Positions 22,097 to 30,137 of a DNA stretch of 57,508 nucleotides are shown one piece after another. The stretch covers positions 1 through 57,508 of the forward strand of contig NZ_JACRST010000017.1 of assembly GCF_014384885.1 (NCBI RefSeq). The letters run 5' to 3'. A program made the translations under genes and the position numbers. Within the stretch, counting starts at the first letter, position 1. Every line of letters starts with the position of its first letter. The DNA comes from Ligaoa zhengdingensis (GTDB taxonomy: Bacteria > Bacillota > Clostridia > Oscillospirales > Ruminococcaceae). A model generated the notes under the pieces. It had not been told where the DNA came from, did not search any database, and saw only the letters and a list, made by a program, of their open reading frames with translations.

Positions 22097-23293
22097 CTAA
22101 CTTTCTACTAAATCTTTTGCAGGGGTCGTCTGCTGTTTGATTATCATTTCATGCTTTTCTGTGAGCTTTGCCTGCTGTTCGATAGTTTTCATGTAGTCTG
22201 TTCCGTTTCCCTTATCAATCCTTTTCAGCATTTTCAAGGTCGGTGCTACCTGCCGTTGTACCCACCGCAATGTACGGTCTAAGGTGTAAGGCTCTGGCTT
22301 TGTCGTCAGCTTCAAGCTCTGTCTGTTATCGCCGATAAACCACGCCCAGCGGTCATTGAGTTTCCAGTCATTTTTTCGCTTGTCTGCTTCTTCATCAACA
22401 AACCGCACATACTGGTTGATGATAGAAAAGGCAGTCTGCTCTGCGTCATAATAGGTCAGCAAATCTCGTACTGCATAATAGGCACGTTCATTTCTAAGCC
22501 GTATCTCAAAACGGTTGATAATGTCGGCTTCTTCCAGCGGTGTCCCTAACTTGACGTACTGCTCATAGTCCTTTTCATAGATACAGAAATACACATCTGA
22601 TTTTAGCGAACCAAGATAAAGGGTGCGTCCCATATATTCTCTGTCGTCCTCTCTATGCTTGATAAGCTCGCCCGACTGATAAAACTTATAACTTCTGGAC
22701 TTTCCGATATATTCCCGTTTCCTGCATTTTTCCGCAAGCTCTGGAATATCCAAAATACCCGTATGGTCGTTGATAGCAAGGTCGATACGCTTCATCACGC
22801 CACCGTCTATGAGTGCGTCCATGAGAAAGTCATACCAACTTCTTTGTTGTGCCAGCAGGTAACTTTCAAACTGTCGGCAACCACGCCCCTTTAACTCTAA
22901 AAGGACACCTTTTTCTTCGTCAGCCGACGTATAGATAAAGATGTCCCCTAAAGAATAATGCTCCGTATAACTGTAATGTCCGTAATCTTCATGGAGCATA
23001 TAATTGATATTCAGTTTTAATATATCTTTGATGATGTGCTGTATATCCAGCGTGGGAAAACGAATTTTCACATAATCAAACAGCATGGTAAGCGGTACTT
23101 CTGGATTGAACCTTGCCAGTTCCTTATGCAGAGTTTCCAGAAGTTCCTTTGACGGCTTCATTTTTCCACTTTCTATCTTGTTGAAATATTCCCTTGTGAT
23201 ACCAGAAGCCACCGCCAGCCTGCCTTGTGAGATACCGTAAGCAATCCGTTTCTCCCGTAATTCTTTTATCCGTTGTTCTTCATTCAGAACCAT
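22097..23293 (-). CDS. MobT-family conjugative relaxase (Tn916 Orf20)
   Basis: 398 residues. An N-terminal XRE-like HTH (about 8-60, GISQGRLAVASGITREYFNKIESGKMKPS) is followed by a Rep_trans-type (RCR initiator-like) relaxase domain (about 85-370). MobT enzymes are related to plasmid rolling-circle Rep proteins and use a tyrosine to nick oriT; candidates include Tyr residues in the DREYMGRTLYLGS and FEIRLRNERAYYAV region. It nicks at the adjacent oriT (23414-23471) to start transfer. The start follows GGGGGT closely. Confidence 0.92.
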   Translation of the reverse strand: MVLNEEQRIKELREKRIAYGISQGRLAVASGITREYFNKIESGKMKPSKELLETLHKELARFNPEVPLTMLFDYVKIRFPTLDIQHIIKDILKLNINYMLHEDYGHYSYTEHYSLGDIFIYTSADEEKGVLLELKGRGCRQFESYLLAQQRSWYDFLMDALIDGGVMKRIDLAINDHTGILDIPELAEKCRKREYIGKSRSYKFYQSGELIKHREDDREYMGRTLYLGSLKSDVYFCIYEKDYEQYVKLGTPLEEADIINRFEIRLRNERAYYAVRDLLTYYDAEQTAFSIINQYVRFVDEEADKRKNDWKLNDRWAWFIGDNRQSLKLTTKPEPYTLDRTLRWVQRQVAPTLKMLKRIDKGNGTDYMKTIEQQAKLTEKHEMIIKQQTTPAKDLVES

Positions 23294-23413
23294 ACCCCCA
23301 ATCTGTAAAGTGTGAAGTTTTTTAAGGCGACTTCACAGCCGATTTTTGCTAGAAAACCATGCCAGAAGCCTTATGTTTCCTATGTTTTTTGTCTATTGTC
23401 TATTTGCAAACGT

Positions 23414-23471
23414 ACCCCTCTGTTAGATACCGAGGGGTTTTACCTGCTGGCGTGGCTGACGCCACACCAGC
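23414..23471. other. Origin of transfer (oriT)
   Basis: It lies between the coupling-protein and relaxase genes, the Tn916 oriT position. Inverted repeat 1 is ACCCCTC...GAGGGGT (23414-23438); on the minus strand its centre reads TAACAG next to GAGGGGT, like the nick region of ICEBs1 oriT as I recall it. Inverted repeat 2 is GCTGGCGTGGC/GCCACACCAGC (23446-23471, one mismatch). The nick is expected near TAACAG. Confidence 0.8.
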
Positions 23472-23476
23472 AACGG

Positions 23477-24871
23477 CTAGTCCGTGCCGTCGCCTTTCGC
23501 TTCGCACGTCGCCGTCCCGTCCTGCCTTGCTTGTGCAAGAGAGCTGATAGTCTGTAAAAAATCATGTCCTTTTGGGACTAAAGGCGTGTAAAACTCACTT
23601 ATGACGCTTGTTCCCACATCACAATAGCCACGCCCCTTGATACGCTTCTGGAAAAACTGCTTTTTCACATCTGAACCAAACAGCATACCGTAACCTAATT
23701 CGCTGATACGCCCAAGTCCCACACGGAAATTGAAGTTATCTCTGATACCATCTGAAAAATACTTTGCGTCTGGACGCTGGCAGGCAACAATAAGGAAATA
23801 ACCTGCTTGTCGCCCTAACATAACGATTTTCTTTAACTGGCTAAGTAAGCTCACGCTTTCTTTTGTCCCCAACATTTCAAAAAACGCTACATATTCATCA
23901 AAGATAAGAAAGCAGGGTGGAAGTCCCAGATAGGCGTAGTTTTCGCCCGTCTTATAGTTCGGGTGTTGCTTCATTTCCTCACTTCGCCGTACCATGCCCT
24001 CATAAAAGGCATTGACGCAATCAATCATTTCTTCTTTGGTGTGATAGACATTAGGCATGACTGTTCCCAAGTCTGCAAGGTCGCTGTTCTTTGGGTCTAA
24101 GATATAAAGGACAGCGTTGGTATGCAGTAAGGCTTCAATGAGCGTCAGCAGAAAATAAGTTTTACCGCCACCAGTCCCACCAGCAATCAAAGCGTGAGGG
24201 AGTGCGTCATATTCCCACACAAGATTTTTCATCAGCCTAAGACAGCCGTTTTCTGCCCATACTTCATCAATGGTAATGCGGTTTGCTATCATGTCATAAA
24301 GCAGGGTGTATTCAATATAGCCGTCATGTAAGGTCTTGTCGGTCAGCTCGCAATACAAGCCACTTTCCAATTTATCCTCTAACCGTAAAAGCTGGTCTTG
24401 ATATTTTCCTAACGTGATTTCACAGCGGATATGGAGCAATCCCTTTTCCATTTGATAATAAATCTTTGGAAACCAGACGATTTTTTCCCTTGATCTGCTT
24501 TGCAGGTCAGTAAAAAAACCGCTGTCTTGTACGGTATCGGCTTCATACCACTTATTTTCCAGTATCATTCGTGCCAGCTTTTGACGGTGCAATAGCTTCT
24601 TGAAACTGTCGTAACAGAAGCGGTAATACAGAAAAGCGACCAATGCACAAACACCAGTCGCTATCAGCACAGTTATGAAGTTGTAAGGGGAAAGCGTCAA
24701 GCCGTTTTCTAACAAGCTGAAATGTTCCCAGTCGGTACGCATGAGCTGTTTGATGTTCAGTAGCAGAAGAACCGCCATGAATACAAACAGAAGCGTCCCT
24801 ATGGAAAAGTGGTAGACAAGGTGCTTGTCGCTGGCTCTGATACGGTGTCCTTTGTTCCAAATCATACGCAT
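23477..24871 (-). CDS. FtsK/SpoIIIE-type coupling protein, TcpA family (Tn916 Orf21)
   Basis: 464 residues. Two N-terminal transmembrane helices (about 22-45 and 62-85) anchor a cytosolic FtsK-like motor. Walker A is IAGGTGGGKTYFLL (near 230), Walker B CFLIFDEYVAFF (near 315), with a sensor VACQRPDAKYF. It links the relaxase-DNA complex to the VirB4-driven channel and pumps DNA. The last about 20 residues (ARQDGTATCEAKGDG) overlap the edge of the oriT repeats. A cargo unit with its own terminator lies directly upstream. Confidence 0.92.
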   Translation of the reverse strand: MRMIWNKGHRIRASDKHLVYHFSIGTLLFVFMAVLLLLNIKQLMRTDWEHFSLLENGLTLSPYNFITVLIATGVCALVAFLYYRFCYDSFKKLLHRQKLARMILENKWYEADTVQDSGFFTDLQSRSREKIVWFPKIYYQMEKGLLHIRCEITLGKYQDQLLRLEDKLESGLYCELTDKTLHDGYIEYTLLYDMIANRITIDEVWAENGCLRLMKNLVWEYDALPHALIAGGTGGGKTYFLLTLIEALLHTNAVLYILDPKNSDLADLGTVMPNVYHTKEEMIDCVNAFYEGMVRRSEEMKQHPNYKTGENYAYLGLPPCFLIFDEYVAFFEMLGTKESVSLLSQLKKIVMLGRQAGYFLIVACQRPDAKYFSDGIRDNFNFRVGLGRISELGYGMLFGSDVKKQFFQKRIKGRGYCDVGTSVISEFYTPLVPKGHDFLQTISSLAQARQDGTATCEAKGDGTD

Positions 24872-24893
24872 AAATCAATCCTTTCTAGGTATG

Positions 24894-24925
24894 AAAAAAG
24901 CAGTCAATCCTAAGACTAACTGCTT
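24894..24925 (-). terminator. Cargo terminator, copy 2 of an identical pair
   Basis: These 32 bases are identical to 21178-21209: a 12-bp stem with T6 tail on the minus strand. It follows the 38-residue peptide gene by 22 nt and precedes the coupling-protein gene. Confidence 0.85.
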
Positions 24926-24947
24926 AATCAACAATAAAGTGTAAATT

Positions 24948-25064
24948 TTATTGTTTCTTTTCTTCTTTTTTATCTTTTTTATTTTTTCTATCCCACCAAG
25001 TACCTGCTAATGAACAACTTCCGCCCATAACTATAAAGCCAATCATAATAAGCCAAAATTCCAT
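24948..25064 (-). CDS. 38-aa membrane micropeptide
   Basis: ATG 25064 is preceded by GGGAGGAGAAATC. The peptide is one hydrophobic helix (MEFWLIMIGFIVMGGSCSLA) followed by a very basic tail (DRKNKKDKKEEKKQ). It follows the XRE-membrane regulator by 15 nt and precedes the cargo terminator, so it is co-transcribed with that regulator. It may be its partner or target, or a small toxin-like or sensing peptide; none can be chosen from sequence. Confidence 0.6.
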   Translation of the reverse strand: MEFWLIMIGFIVMGGSCSLAGTWWDRKNKKDKKEEKKQ

Positions 25065-25079
25065 GATTTCTCCTCCCTT

Positions 25080-25667
25080 TTAATTTGTTAAATGCTGGCA
25101 AATAAAAATTACAACAAAACATATAATAAGTGCGATTACACCTGCAATGAATGCAAATATGATTTTTTGATAATTTCTTTTTCCTATTTCTTGTTGTGTT
25201 TCATCATGCGTTAATTGCTTTCCGTCAATAAATGCCAAAATTTCTTTATAGGTTTGAATGTCATGGCTCTTTTTGAATTTTTCAATCTTACTTGCCGTAT
25301 AGAGCGTTATTGCAAACAAGCATAACCAAATAATAATTCCTATATTTCCCTTAATACTAAATAAAGGATAGGCACTTATGGCTACGACTATCAATTCAAT
25401 TAGGAAAACTACACTTATCACATTAAACTTTTTAATAGTTGCTTTTTCTACAATCTCCCTCATCTCCTTTATATCTTCTTTTATAAAATTATCTAAAGAC
25501 ACATTGAAGATATTAGATAAAGTAATTAAACTTTTAACATCTGGACAACTTTTATTTGTTTCCCAGTTAGAAATTGTTTGTCTTGAAACAAATATTTTAA
25601 GAGCCAGTTCTTCTTGAGAAATTTTTTGTTGTTCCCTAAATTTTTTGATTTGTAATCCAATATCCAT
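25080..25667 (-). CDS. Membrane-anchored XRE regulator
   Basis: 195 residues. An N-terminal Cro/CI HTH (about 5-60, QIKKFREQQKISQEELALKIFVSRQTISNWE) is followed by a linker and two or more hydrophobic helices (about 80-98, 102-122, and 165-190). This arrangement is typical of YvaO/Xre-type cargo regulators that respond to membrane signals. AAGGAGAAG precedes ATG 25667. The TGTCAAA palindrome at 25712-25729 is its likely operator. Together with the micropeptide and terminator it forms a self-contained cargo unit between the ydcP-like and coupling-protein genes. Confidence 0.8.
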   Translation of the reverse strand: MDIGLQIKKFREQQKISQEELALKIFVSRQTISNWETNKSCPDVKSLITLSNIFNVSLDNFIKEDIKEMREIVEKATIKKFNVISVVFLIELIVVAISAYPLFSIKGNIGIIIWLCLFAITLYTASKIEKFKKSHDIQTYKEILAFIDGKQLTHDETQQEIGKRNYQKIIFAFIAGVIALIICFVVIFICQHLTN

Positions 25668-25711
25668 CTTGAATCTTCTCCTTTATTGTATATGAATATA
25701 GCTATTTTGTC

Positions 25712-25750
25712 TGTCAAAAGCCTTTGACATTGCCATTTTCCCTTGTCAAA
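25712..25750 (-). promoter_or_regulatory. Operator and promoter of the XRE-membrane cargo unit
   Basis: TGTCAAA (25712-25718) and TTTGACA (25723-25729) form a perfect 7+7 palindrome that contains the minus-strand -35 TTGACA. A third half-site TGTCAAA is at 25744-25750. A -10-like TATACA lies about 19 bp downstream. This layout suggests autorepression by the XRE protein. Confidence 0.6.
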
Positions 25751-25835
25751 ATAGTTTTACATGGCTTAAAACAGAACTTTTCAACTAATTATATCGGTTC
25801 TATATATAAGTTACAAGAAAAATATGGGCTCACAT

Positions 25836-26219
25836 TTATTTTTTCATCTGTCCTTGCGGTACATGGTTCTGTGGATTGCCTGCGTTCTGATTGCCTTTAT
25901 TCTTCAACACAATATCCTCTGCCTTTACATACCAGTCCACATCTGCACCCGTATAGGTTTTTCGTGATACCGTATCGGCTACTGGATTGACAAGCTCCAC
26001 AACTGCATTGTACGGAAATTCCCTTACTGGTACTTCTGGCGGTACAGACACGGGGATAATTCCACCATGCAGACTGCACTTCAAATCATAGATACGCTTT
26101 TTAAGCTGGGTACTCGGTGTCCCGTCCTCATTCTGCAAGAATACATCACGCACTGCTGTAAATTTTAATTCTCCAAATGTTTTCTCTTTGTCAATAACAA
26201 AACCGTTTGATAATCTCAT
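25836..26219 (-). CDS. YdcP-family ICE protein (Tn916 Orf22)
   Basis: 127 residues, mostly beta-strand: KTFGELKFTAVRDVF, then RIYDLKCSLHGGIIPVSVP and YNAVVELVNPVADTVSRKTYTGADVDWYVKAEDIV. It matches the YdcP/DUF961 family found as a pair at the start of Tn916- and ICEBs1-type transfer operons. The exact role is unknown; in ICEBs1 the family gene lies next to the transfer machinery and supports rolling-circle replication functions (helicase-processivity-like). Its start lies 15 nt after the paralogue's stop. Confidence 0.85.
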   Translation of the reverse strand: MRLSNGFVIDKEKTFGELKFTAVRDVFLQNEDGTPSTQLKKRIYDLKCSLHGGIIPVSVPPEVPVREFPYNAVVELVNPVADTVSRKTYTGADVDWYVKAEDIVLKNKGNQNAGNPQNHVPQGQMKK

Positions 26220-26234
26220 AATATTTTCACTCCT

Positions 26235-26561
26235 TTACTTTTCTTCAACTGCTACAATATCATCAGCAAGTAACACATAATCGGTATGTCCCATATCCCC
26301 AATTGCGTAACCTCTGCCGTATAATTTCGGATTGACAAGTTTTACTTTCTGTTCATACTTGAAATGCTTTTCGCCAGCCTGCACGGGAATTTCCACGACA
26401 ACATTTTCGCCTTTCTGCACATCAGAATAAAGGTTGTAGCTTCGTCTGGCTAAGACCCTGCGGTTATTTTTATCTCTTTCAAAGATAGGCTCGCTTTCGC
26501 CTGCAAATTCAAGTGTTCCAAAAGACTGTGCCATATCTGGCACGACATATTTCATTTCCAT
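26235..26561 (-). CDS. YdcP-family ICE protein (Tn916 Orf23)
   Basis: 108 residues, homologous to the next gene: QSFGTLEFAGESEPIFERDK, RRSYNLYSDVQKGENVVVEIP, and a C-terminal DYVLLADDIVAVEEK. It also belongs to the YdcP/DUF961 family and is the first backbone gene of the transfer operon. GAGG precedes ATG 26561. The 235-nt upstream gap holds the nested hairpin at 26613-26732, which may regulate it. Confidence 0.85.
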   Translation of the reverse strand: MEMKYVVPDMAQSFGTLEFAGESEPIFERDKNNRRVLARRSYNLYSDVQKGENVVVEIPVQAGEKHFKYEQKVKLVNPKLYGRGYAIGDMGHTDYVLLADDIVAVEEK

Positions 26562-26612
26562 ATTGTTTTACCTCGTTTCTTTCTATATTTGATAAGTTTT
26601 TGATAGTGATTT

Positions 26613-26732
26613 CTTATTCTGGCGGTTAGGGAAGTACCAGCAAGTCCCCAGATAGTAAAGGGTAAAATAAATGCTTACGCACCCTTGACTATCCGTGTTC
26701 TTGCAGGTAAGTAGCAGACAAGCCAGAATAAG
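26613..26732 (-). ncRNA. 120-nt nested hairpin leader upstream of the ydcP-like genes
   Basis: Three collinear pairings nest into one rod: 26613-26623 with 26722-26732 (11 of 11), 26635-26644 with 26700-26709 (9 of 10), and 26651-26663 with 26681-26693 (12 of 13). The apical loop is 17 nt. A second small hairpin (GCCGA/TCGGC, 26742-26758) follows. There is no open frame. Read on the minus strand it lies 52 nt before orf23, so a structured leader RNA, or a folded single-stranded DNA site during transfer, is possible. Confidence 0.6.
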
Positions 26733-26796
26733 CGGAAGTCTGCCGACACGGTATCGGCGGAGAACGTGATTTTTCTTTTCTCATATCGTTACCGCC

Positions 26797-29700
26797 TTAT
26801 GATTTCTTCATTTTACGGCGTTTGCAGAAGAAGATACCTGCCAGTCCAGCACCAGAAGTTAGTAATAATGCAAGCAGTCCGTAAAGGTTCGTGTTATCGC
26901 CCGTTTTTGGACTGTCTGTTTTATGCGGTGTATCTGGTGTCTGTGGTGTTTTGGGTTTCTCTGGTTCTTCTGGGACTTCGGGTTTTTCCTTAAAGGTAAT
27001 CGTCTGTCCCTCGTTGTCAATGTCTTTATGCTCGGTAACTTTCTTCGGCTCGTCTGGATTGCTTAAATCGTACAATTCTTCAAAAGTTACAAGCTGTTTG
27101 CCGTCAAGAGAAGTAGCGTCAAAGGTAAAGGCAACTTCCGCTTTCATAGTTTCGCTGTCTGCGGTAAAGGTGTAATCACTTTCCACACGTTTTCCATTGA
27201 TAAGAAGCTCTGCATTTTCTTCTTTCAACATCTGCCAGCCTACAAGTTTGTACTGTGTGCCGACTTCTAAGCCCTCTAAGGTTATGGTATCAATGATTGT
27301 TACCTCTTTTCCAGCTTCAAGCTCTTTGTTGCCGTCCTTATCGGTAGCAGTCGTATGAATTTTGATGATACGCTCTGTGATAAGTACCGTCTGTCCGTCG
27401 TCCTCAATGTCTTTATGTTCCGCAACTTTTACGGGTTCTTCTGGATTGCTCAAATCGTATAATTCCTCGAATGTTACCAGATTTTTACCGCCAAGCTCGG
27501 ACGCATTGAATGTATAAGTAATTTCCACTTTCATAGCTTCATCATCAGCGATAAAGGTATAGTCATTTTCTACACGCTTTCCATTGATAAGAAGCTCGGT
27601 GTTTTCTTCCTTTAACATCTGCCAGCCTTTGAGCTGATATTTTGTGCCTTTTGTAAGTCCGTCTAATTTGACGGTATCAACGATTGTTACCTCTTTTCCT
27701 GCAAGGATTGTCTTTTCGCCGTCCTTACTGGTCGCTGTGGTATGGATAGAGATTTCTTTTTCGTATTCATCAGTCAAAGTACCTAAATCAATCACAAGGT
27801 TATTTCTTGATACCACGATTTCAAAAGGTGGGATAAGCTCAAAGCCTTTGTTACTATCGCAACGCATTTCTTCAATGATGTAGGTATCATAAGGCAACGC
27901 CCCTTTGCTGTCGTCTGGTTTAGAAGTTCCAAACCATACACCGTCCTCGCTGGTCTTTCCTGCGTTGGTATTATGCTTATGAGAAGCCCAGTCAGAAGAA
28001 GTGGAGAATTGCCCGTTATCATCAGTTACCACAACATGACTTTCGCCCGTTGTCTTGCTTGTGATCCTAAAGGGAACATCAGCAAGACGCTTGTGTGTGC
28101 CTGCTCCGATTTTTACGCCCTCAATATCTCCACGCTTAATCTGATTGTAGATAGAATGGGCTTCGTCGGTTAAATCAACGATTTTTCCATTCTCTGTGAT
28201 TGCAAAATCAATCGGTTTTGCACCGTCTGTCAAATATCCGTTTGGAGCTTCACTCTCAACGATACGGAATTTTCCATAAGGTAAAAGGTCAGCAGACGTA
28301 GAAGCGACACCCTCAATGTCTGTATGGATTGTCTTTACCACTTCATTTTTCTTGTATAGCTTGCCCTCAACCAGTACCGCATTATCATTTAAGGAAATGA
28401 TGTCAAAGGCAGTATCTTTCAAAGTGGCACTTCCTTGTGGTTTTGTATCGCCCGTTTCTAAATCTCGTTTCTGAATTTTCACACCGCCACGGATAACCTT
28501 GTCTGATACAGAAAACTGGTTACTTCCAGTCAATACGGCAAGGTCGCCGTCCTCGGTAATCTGTGTTACATATAAGCCCTTAATCTGTTCGGACTTATCG
28601 CCAGCCTGCATATATGCACCGTCCAGCAAGTAACCGTTTGGAGCTTTTGTTTCTTCTACGGTTAGTGTTCCAAGTGGAAGAACGGCTTTGCCGTCCTGCA
28701 TATAGAAACTGTCGCCAGATACCTTGTATGCGTCCGCTAATTTTGTAACATAGTGGATTGTACCGTCGCTGTCTGTTTCGGCGATTGTCTTTGTAACCCA
28801 TGTTCTTGTAGCTTCGGCAGGGAGATTGTCTTTATTGTAGAAGCCAGTATAATACTTCCATGTAAATTCCGCACCTGCTAAAGAAGCGTTCCCCTGCGGA
28901 TTGTCTTTCTGTGTTTCCATATCAATCTTGAAGAGTTCAATCAAAGTGTCTGTTACCTTTGGTGTATCTGATACGTTCAAGGTCGCTGTCTTTCCAGCTT
29001 CAACCTTTAAGGAATATATATTTGTATCAACCTTATATCCTGCTGGTGCGGATAATTCCTTGATATAGACTGTGTCAGCCGTTACCTCTACGACATCTGT
29101 ATTTCCGTTTTCATCAGTCGTAAGGGTGGCAAGCTGTTTCGTGCAGTCCTTATCAGCAAAGACACCGTATGTCGCACCAGCGATAGAGTAATTCCCGTTA
29201 CCGTCTGTAATGCTGGTATTACTGGAAGTCTTTTGAAGTTTCGCATTTCCAACATTGAGTTTCGCCCAGAATTGTCCCAATTCCTGCCCCTCGCCAGAGT
29301 AGATATAACCGCCACATTCATAGCGTCCTTTATTCTCTTTGACAAAGGCTTTTGCACCAGCGAAAACTTCGTCCTGCGTTGCCTTTGGAATTTCATCATA
29401 AGAAGCTCGCACGTTATCGCATTGCCAGCCAAGATGTACGCTTAATCTCTGCCAGACAACAAGCTGTCTTAAAAGGTAGGCGTGGTTTTTGCTTATTCCG
29501 TTGTGGCTGTCTGTGTACTGTTTTACATATTCGATAGATAAGGCAACGTCGCTTATCTGGTCGGCACTCATACGGGTGCTTGCGTCAGCTCTGGTCTTGT
29601 AGCCATTCTTAAAGTCTGTGTTAATGTCGATACAGTAAGCGTCCTCGCCCTCAACGGTCAAATGTCCCTCATTAAAGGTAGAACCAATCGAACCGTCATT

Positions 29701-29847
29701 CATTACTTTTTCAACGATACCGACACGCTCTTTTGACTCCGTCCAGTATTGCTTACTTTCTGCATGAACGGGTGTAGTCGGCAAAGCAGTAACGACAGTT
29801 GCAAGAGCTAAGAAGCCCGTACACAATCGTTTTAACATCTTTTTCAT
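26797..29847 (-). CDS. Thioester/VaFE-repeat surface adhesin with sortase signal
   Basis: 1016 residues from ATG 29847 (AAAGGAGC upstream; the earlier frame start has no site). Signal peptide 1-28 ends TTPVHAES. An N-terminal thioester-type domain follows, with candidate Cys in EDAYCIDIN and Gln in LLRQLVVWQ. Several CnaB/prealbumin-like domains come next (each with E and K isopeptide context, as in GSATLKDTAFDI and VTFEELYDL). Two near-identical VaFE repeats lie at about 740-960. The end is a proline-rich spacer, SPKTGD sorting motif, transmembrane helix and RRKMKKS tail. It is predicted to be wall-anchored and to aid adhesion or mating contact. Tn916 lacks such a gene. Confidence 0.88.
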   Translation of the reverse strand: MKKMLKRLCTGFLALATVVTALPTTPVHAESKQYWTESKERVGIVEKVMNDGSIGSTFNEGHLTVEGEDAYCIDINTDFKNGYKTRADASTRMSADQISDVALSIEYVKQYTDSHNGISKNHAYLLRQLVVWQRLSVHLGWQCDNVRASYDEIPKATQDEVFAGAKAFVKENKGRYECGGYIYSGEGQELGQFWAKLNVGNAKLQKTSSNTSITDGNGNYSIAGATYGVFADKDCTKQLATLTTDENGNTDVVEVTADTVYIKELSAPAGYKVDTNIYSLKVEAGKTATLNVSDTPKVTDTLIELFKIDMETQKDNPQGNASLAGAEFTWKYYTGFYNKDNLPAEATRTWVTKTIAETDSDGTIHYVTKLADAYKVSGDSFYMQDGKAVLPLGTLTVEETKAPNGYLLDGAYMQAGDKSEQIKGLYVTQITEDGDLAVLTGSNQFSVSDKVIRGGVKIQKRDLETGDTKPQGSATLKDTAFDIISLNDNAVLVEGKLYKKNEVVKTIHTDIEGVASTSADLLPYGKFRIVESEAPNGYLTDGAKPIDFAITENGKIVDLTDEAHSIYNQIKRGDIEGVKIGAGTHKRLADVPFRITSKTTGESHVVVTDDNGQFSTSSDWASHKHNTNAGKTSEDGVWFGTSKPDDSKGALPYDTYIIEEMRCDSNKGFELIPPFEIVVSRNNLVIDLGTLTDEYEKEISIHTTATSKDGEKTILAGKEVTIVDTVKLDGLTKGTKYQLKGWQMLKEENTELLINGKRVENDYTFIADDEAMKVEITYTFNASELGGKNLVTFEELYDLSNPEEPVKVAEHKDIEDDGQTVLITERIIKIHTTATDKDGNKELEAGKEVTIIDTITLEGLEVGTQYKLVGWQMLKEENAELLINGKRVESDYTFTADSETMKAEVAFTFDATSLDGKQLVTFEELYDLSNPDEPKKVTEHKDIDNEGQTITFKEKPEVPEEPEKPKTPQTPDTPHKTDSPKTGDNTNLYGLLALLLTSGAGLAGIFFCKRRKMKKS

Positions 29848-29915
29848 AAATCTAATGCTCCTTTCATTTTTGGTAATAAAATAACCGTCCATAATGAACG
29901 GCTGAAAATAGAAAA

Positions 29916-29937
29916 GGAACGTCATTTTAGGCGTTCC
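29916..29937 (-). terminator. Short hairpin upstream of the adhesin gene
   Basis: GGAACG/CGTTCC around a 10-nt loop with TTTTC on the minus strand. It lies 69 nt upstream of the adhesin start, within its probable leader, so it can act as an attenuator or end transcription entering from the ICE end. Confidence 0.55.
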
Positions 29938-30036
29938 ATAGTCTATGAGTTATTCAATTTTTCTTGTTTCAATACTGATGTGCTGTACCATATCTTTGCA
30001 TATCTAGGAAAACTTGCGTATCAAGGCTCATTCAAT

Positions 30037-30057
30037 GGTAGTAAATAAGTAGTAAAT
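30037..30057. promoter_or_regulatory. Integrase arm-type (DR2-like) binding sites, right end
   Basis: GGTAGTAAAT (30037-30046) and AGTAGTAAAT (30048-30057) match the pair at 3700-3720 in sequence and orientation. They lie about 75-95 bp inside the right ICE end. Confidence 0.6.
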
Positions 30058-30105
30058 TGATGTGTTTGTTTCCTTGAAAATGCTGATAGATACTGTGTTT
30101 TAGCG

Positions 30106-30137
30106 GATAATCAGATTTTTATTGTGTTTTTTTGATA
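30106..30137. repeat. Right ICE end: terminal inverted repeat and coupling sequence
   Basis: GATAATCAGA (30106-30115) is the inverse of the left-end motif. The element ends with GTTTTT at 30131. TTGATA (30132-30137) is the coupling hexamer, different from AGATAG on the left. The interrupted gene resumes at 30138. Confidence 0.75.

Larger units (their letters stand above)
3559..30131 (-). mobile_element. Tn916-family ICE carrying erm(B), a group II intron and an adhesin
   Basis: The ends are set by imperfect 25-bp terminal inverted repeats (AAAAC...TCTGATTATC, 20 of 25 identical), by different 6-bp flanks (AGATAG at 3553-3558, TTGATA at 30132-30137) and by restoration of the interrupted reading frame. 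The backbone follows Tn916 order: int, xis, orf8, orf7, then tcpC (orf13), orf14, orf15, virB4 (orf16), tcpE (orf17), ardA (orf18), orf19, mobT (orf20), oriT, ftsK/tcpA (orf21), orf22 and orf23. The tet(M)/orf9 region is absent and replaced by the composite erm(B) block. All transfer functions look intact, so it is probably transferable. Confidence 0.85.
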
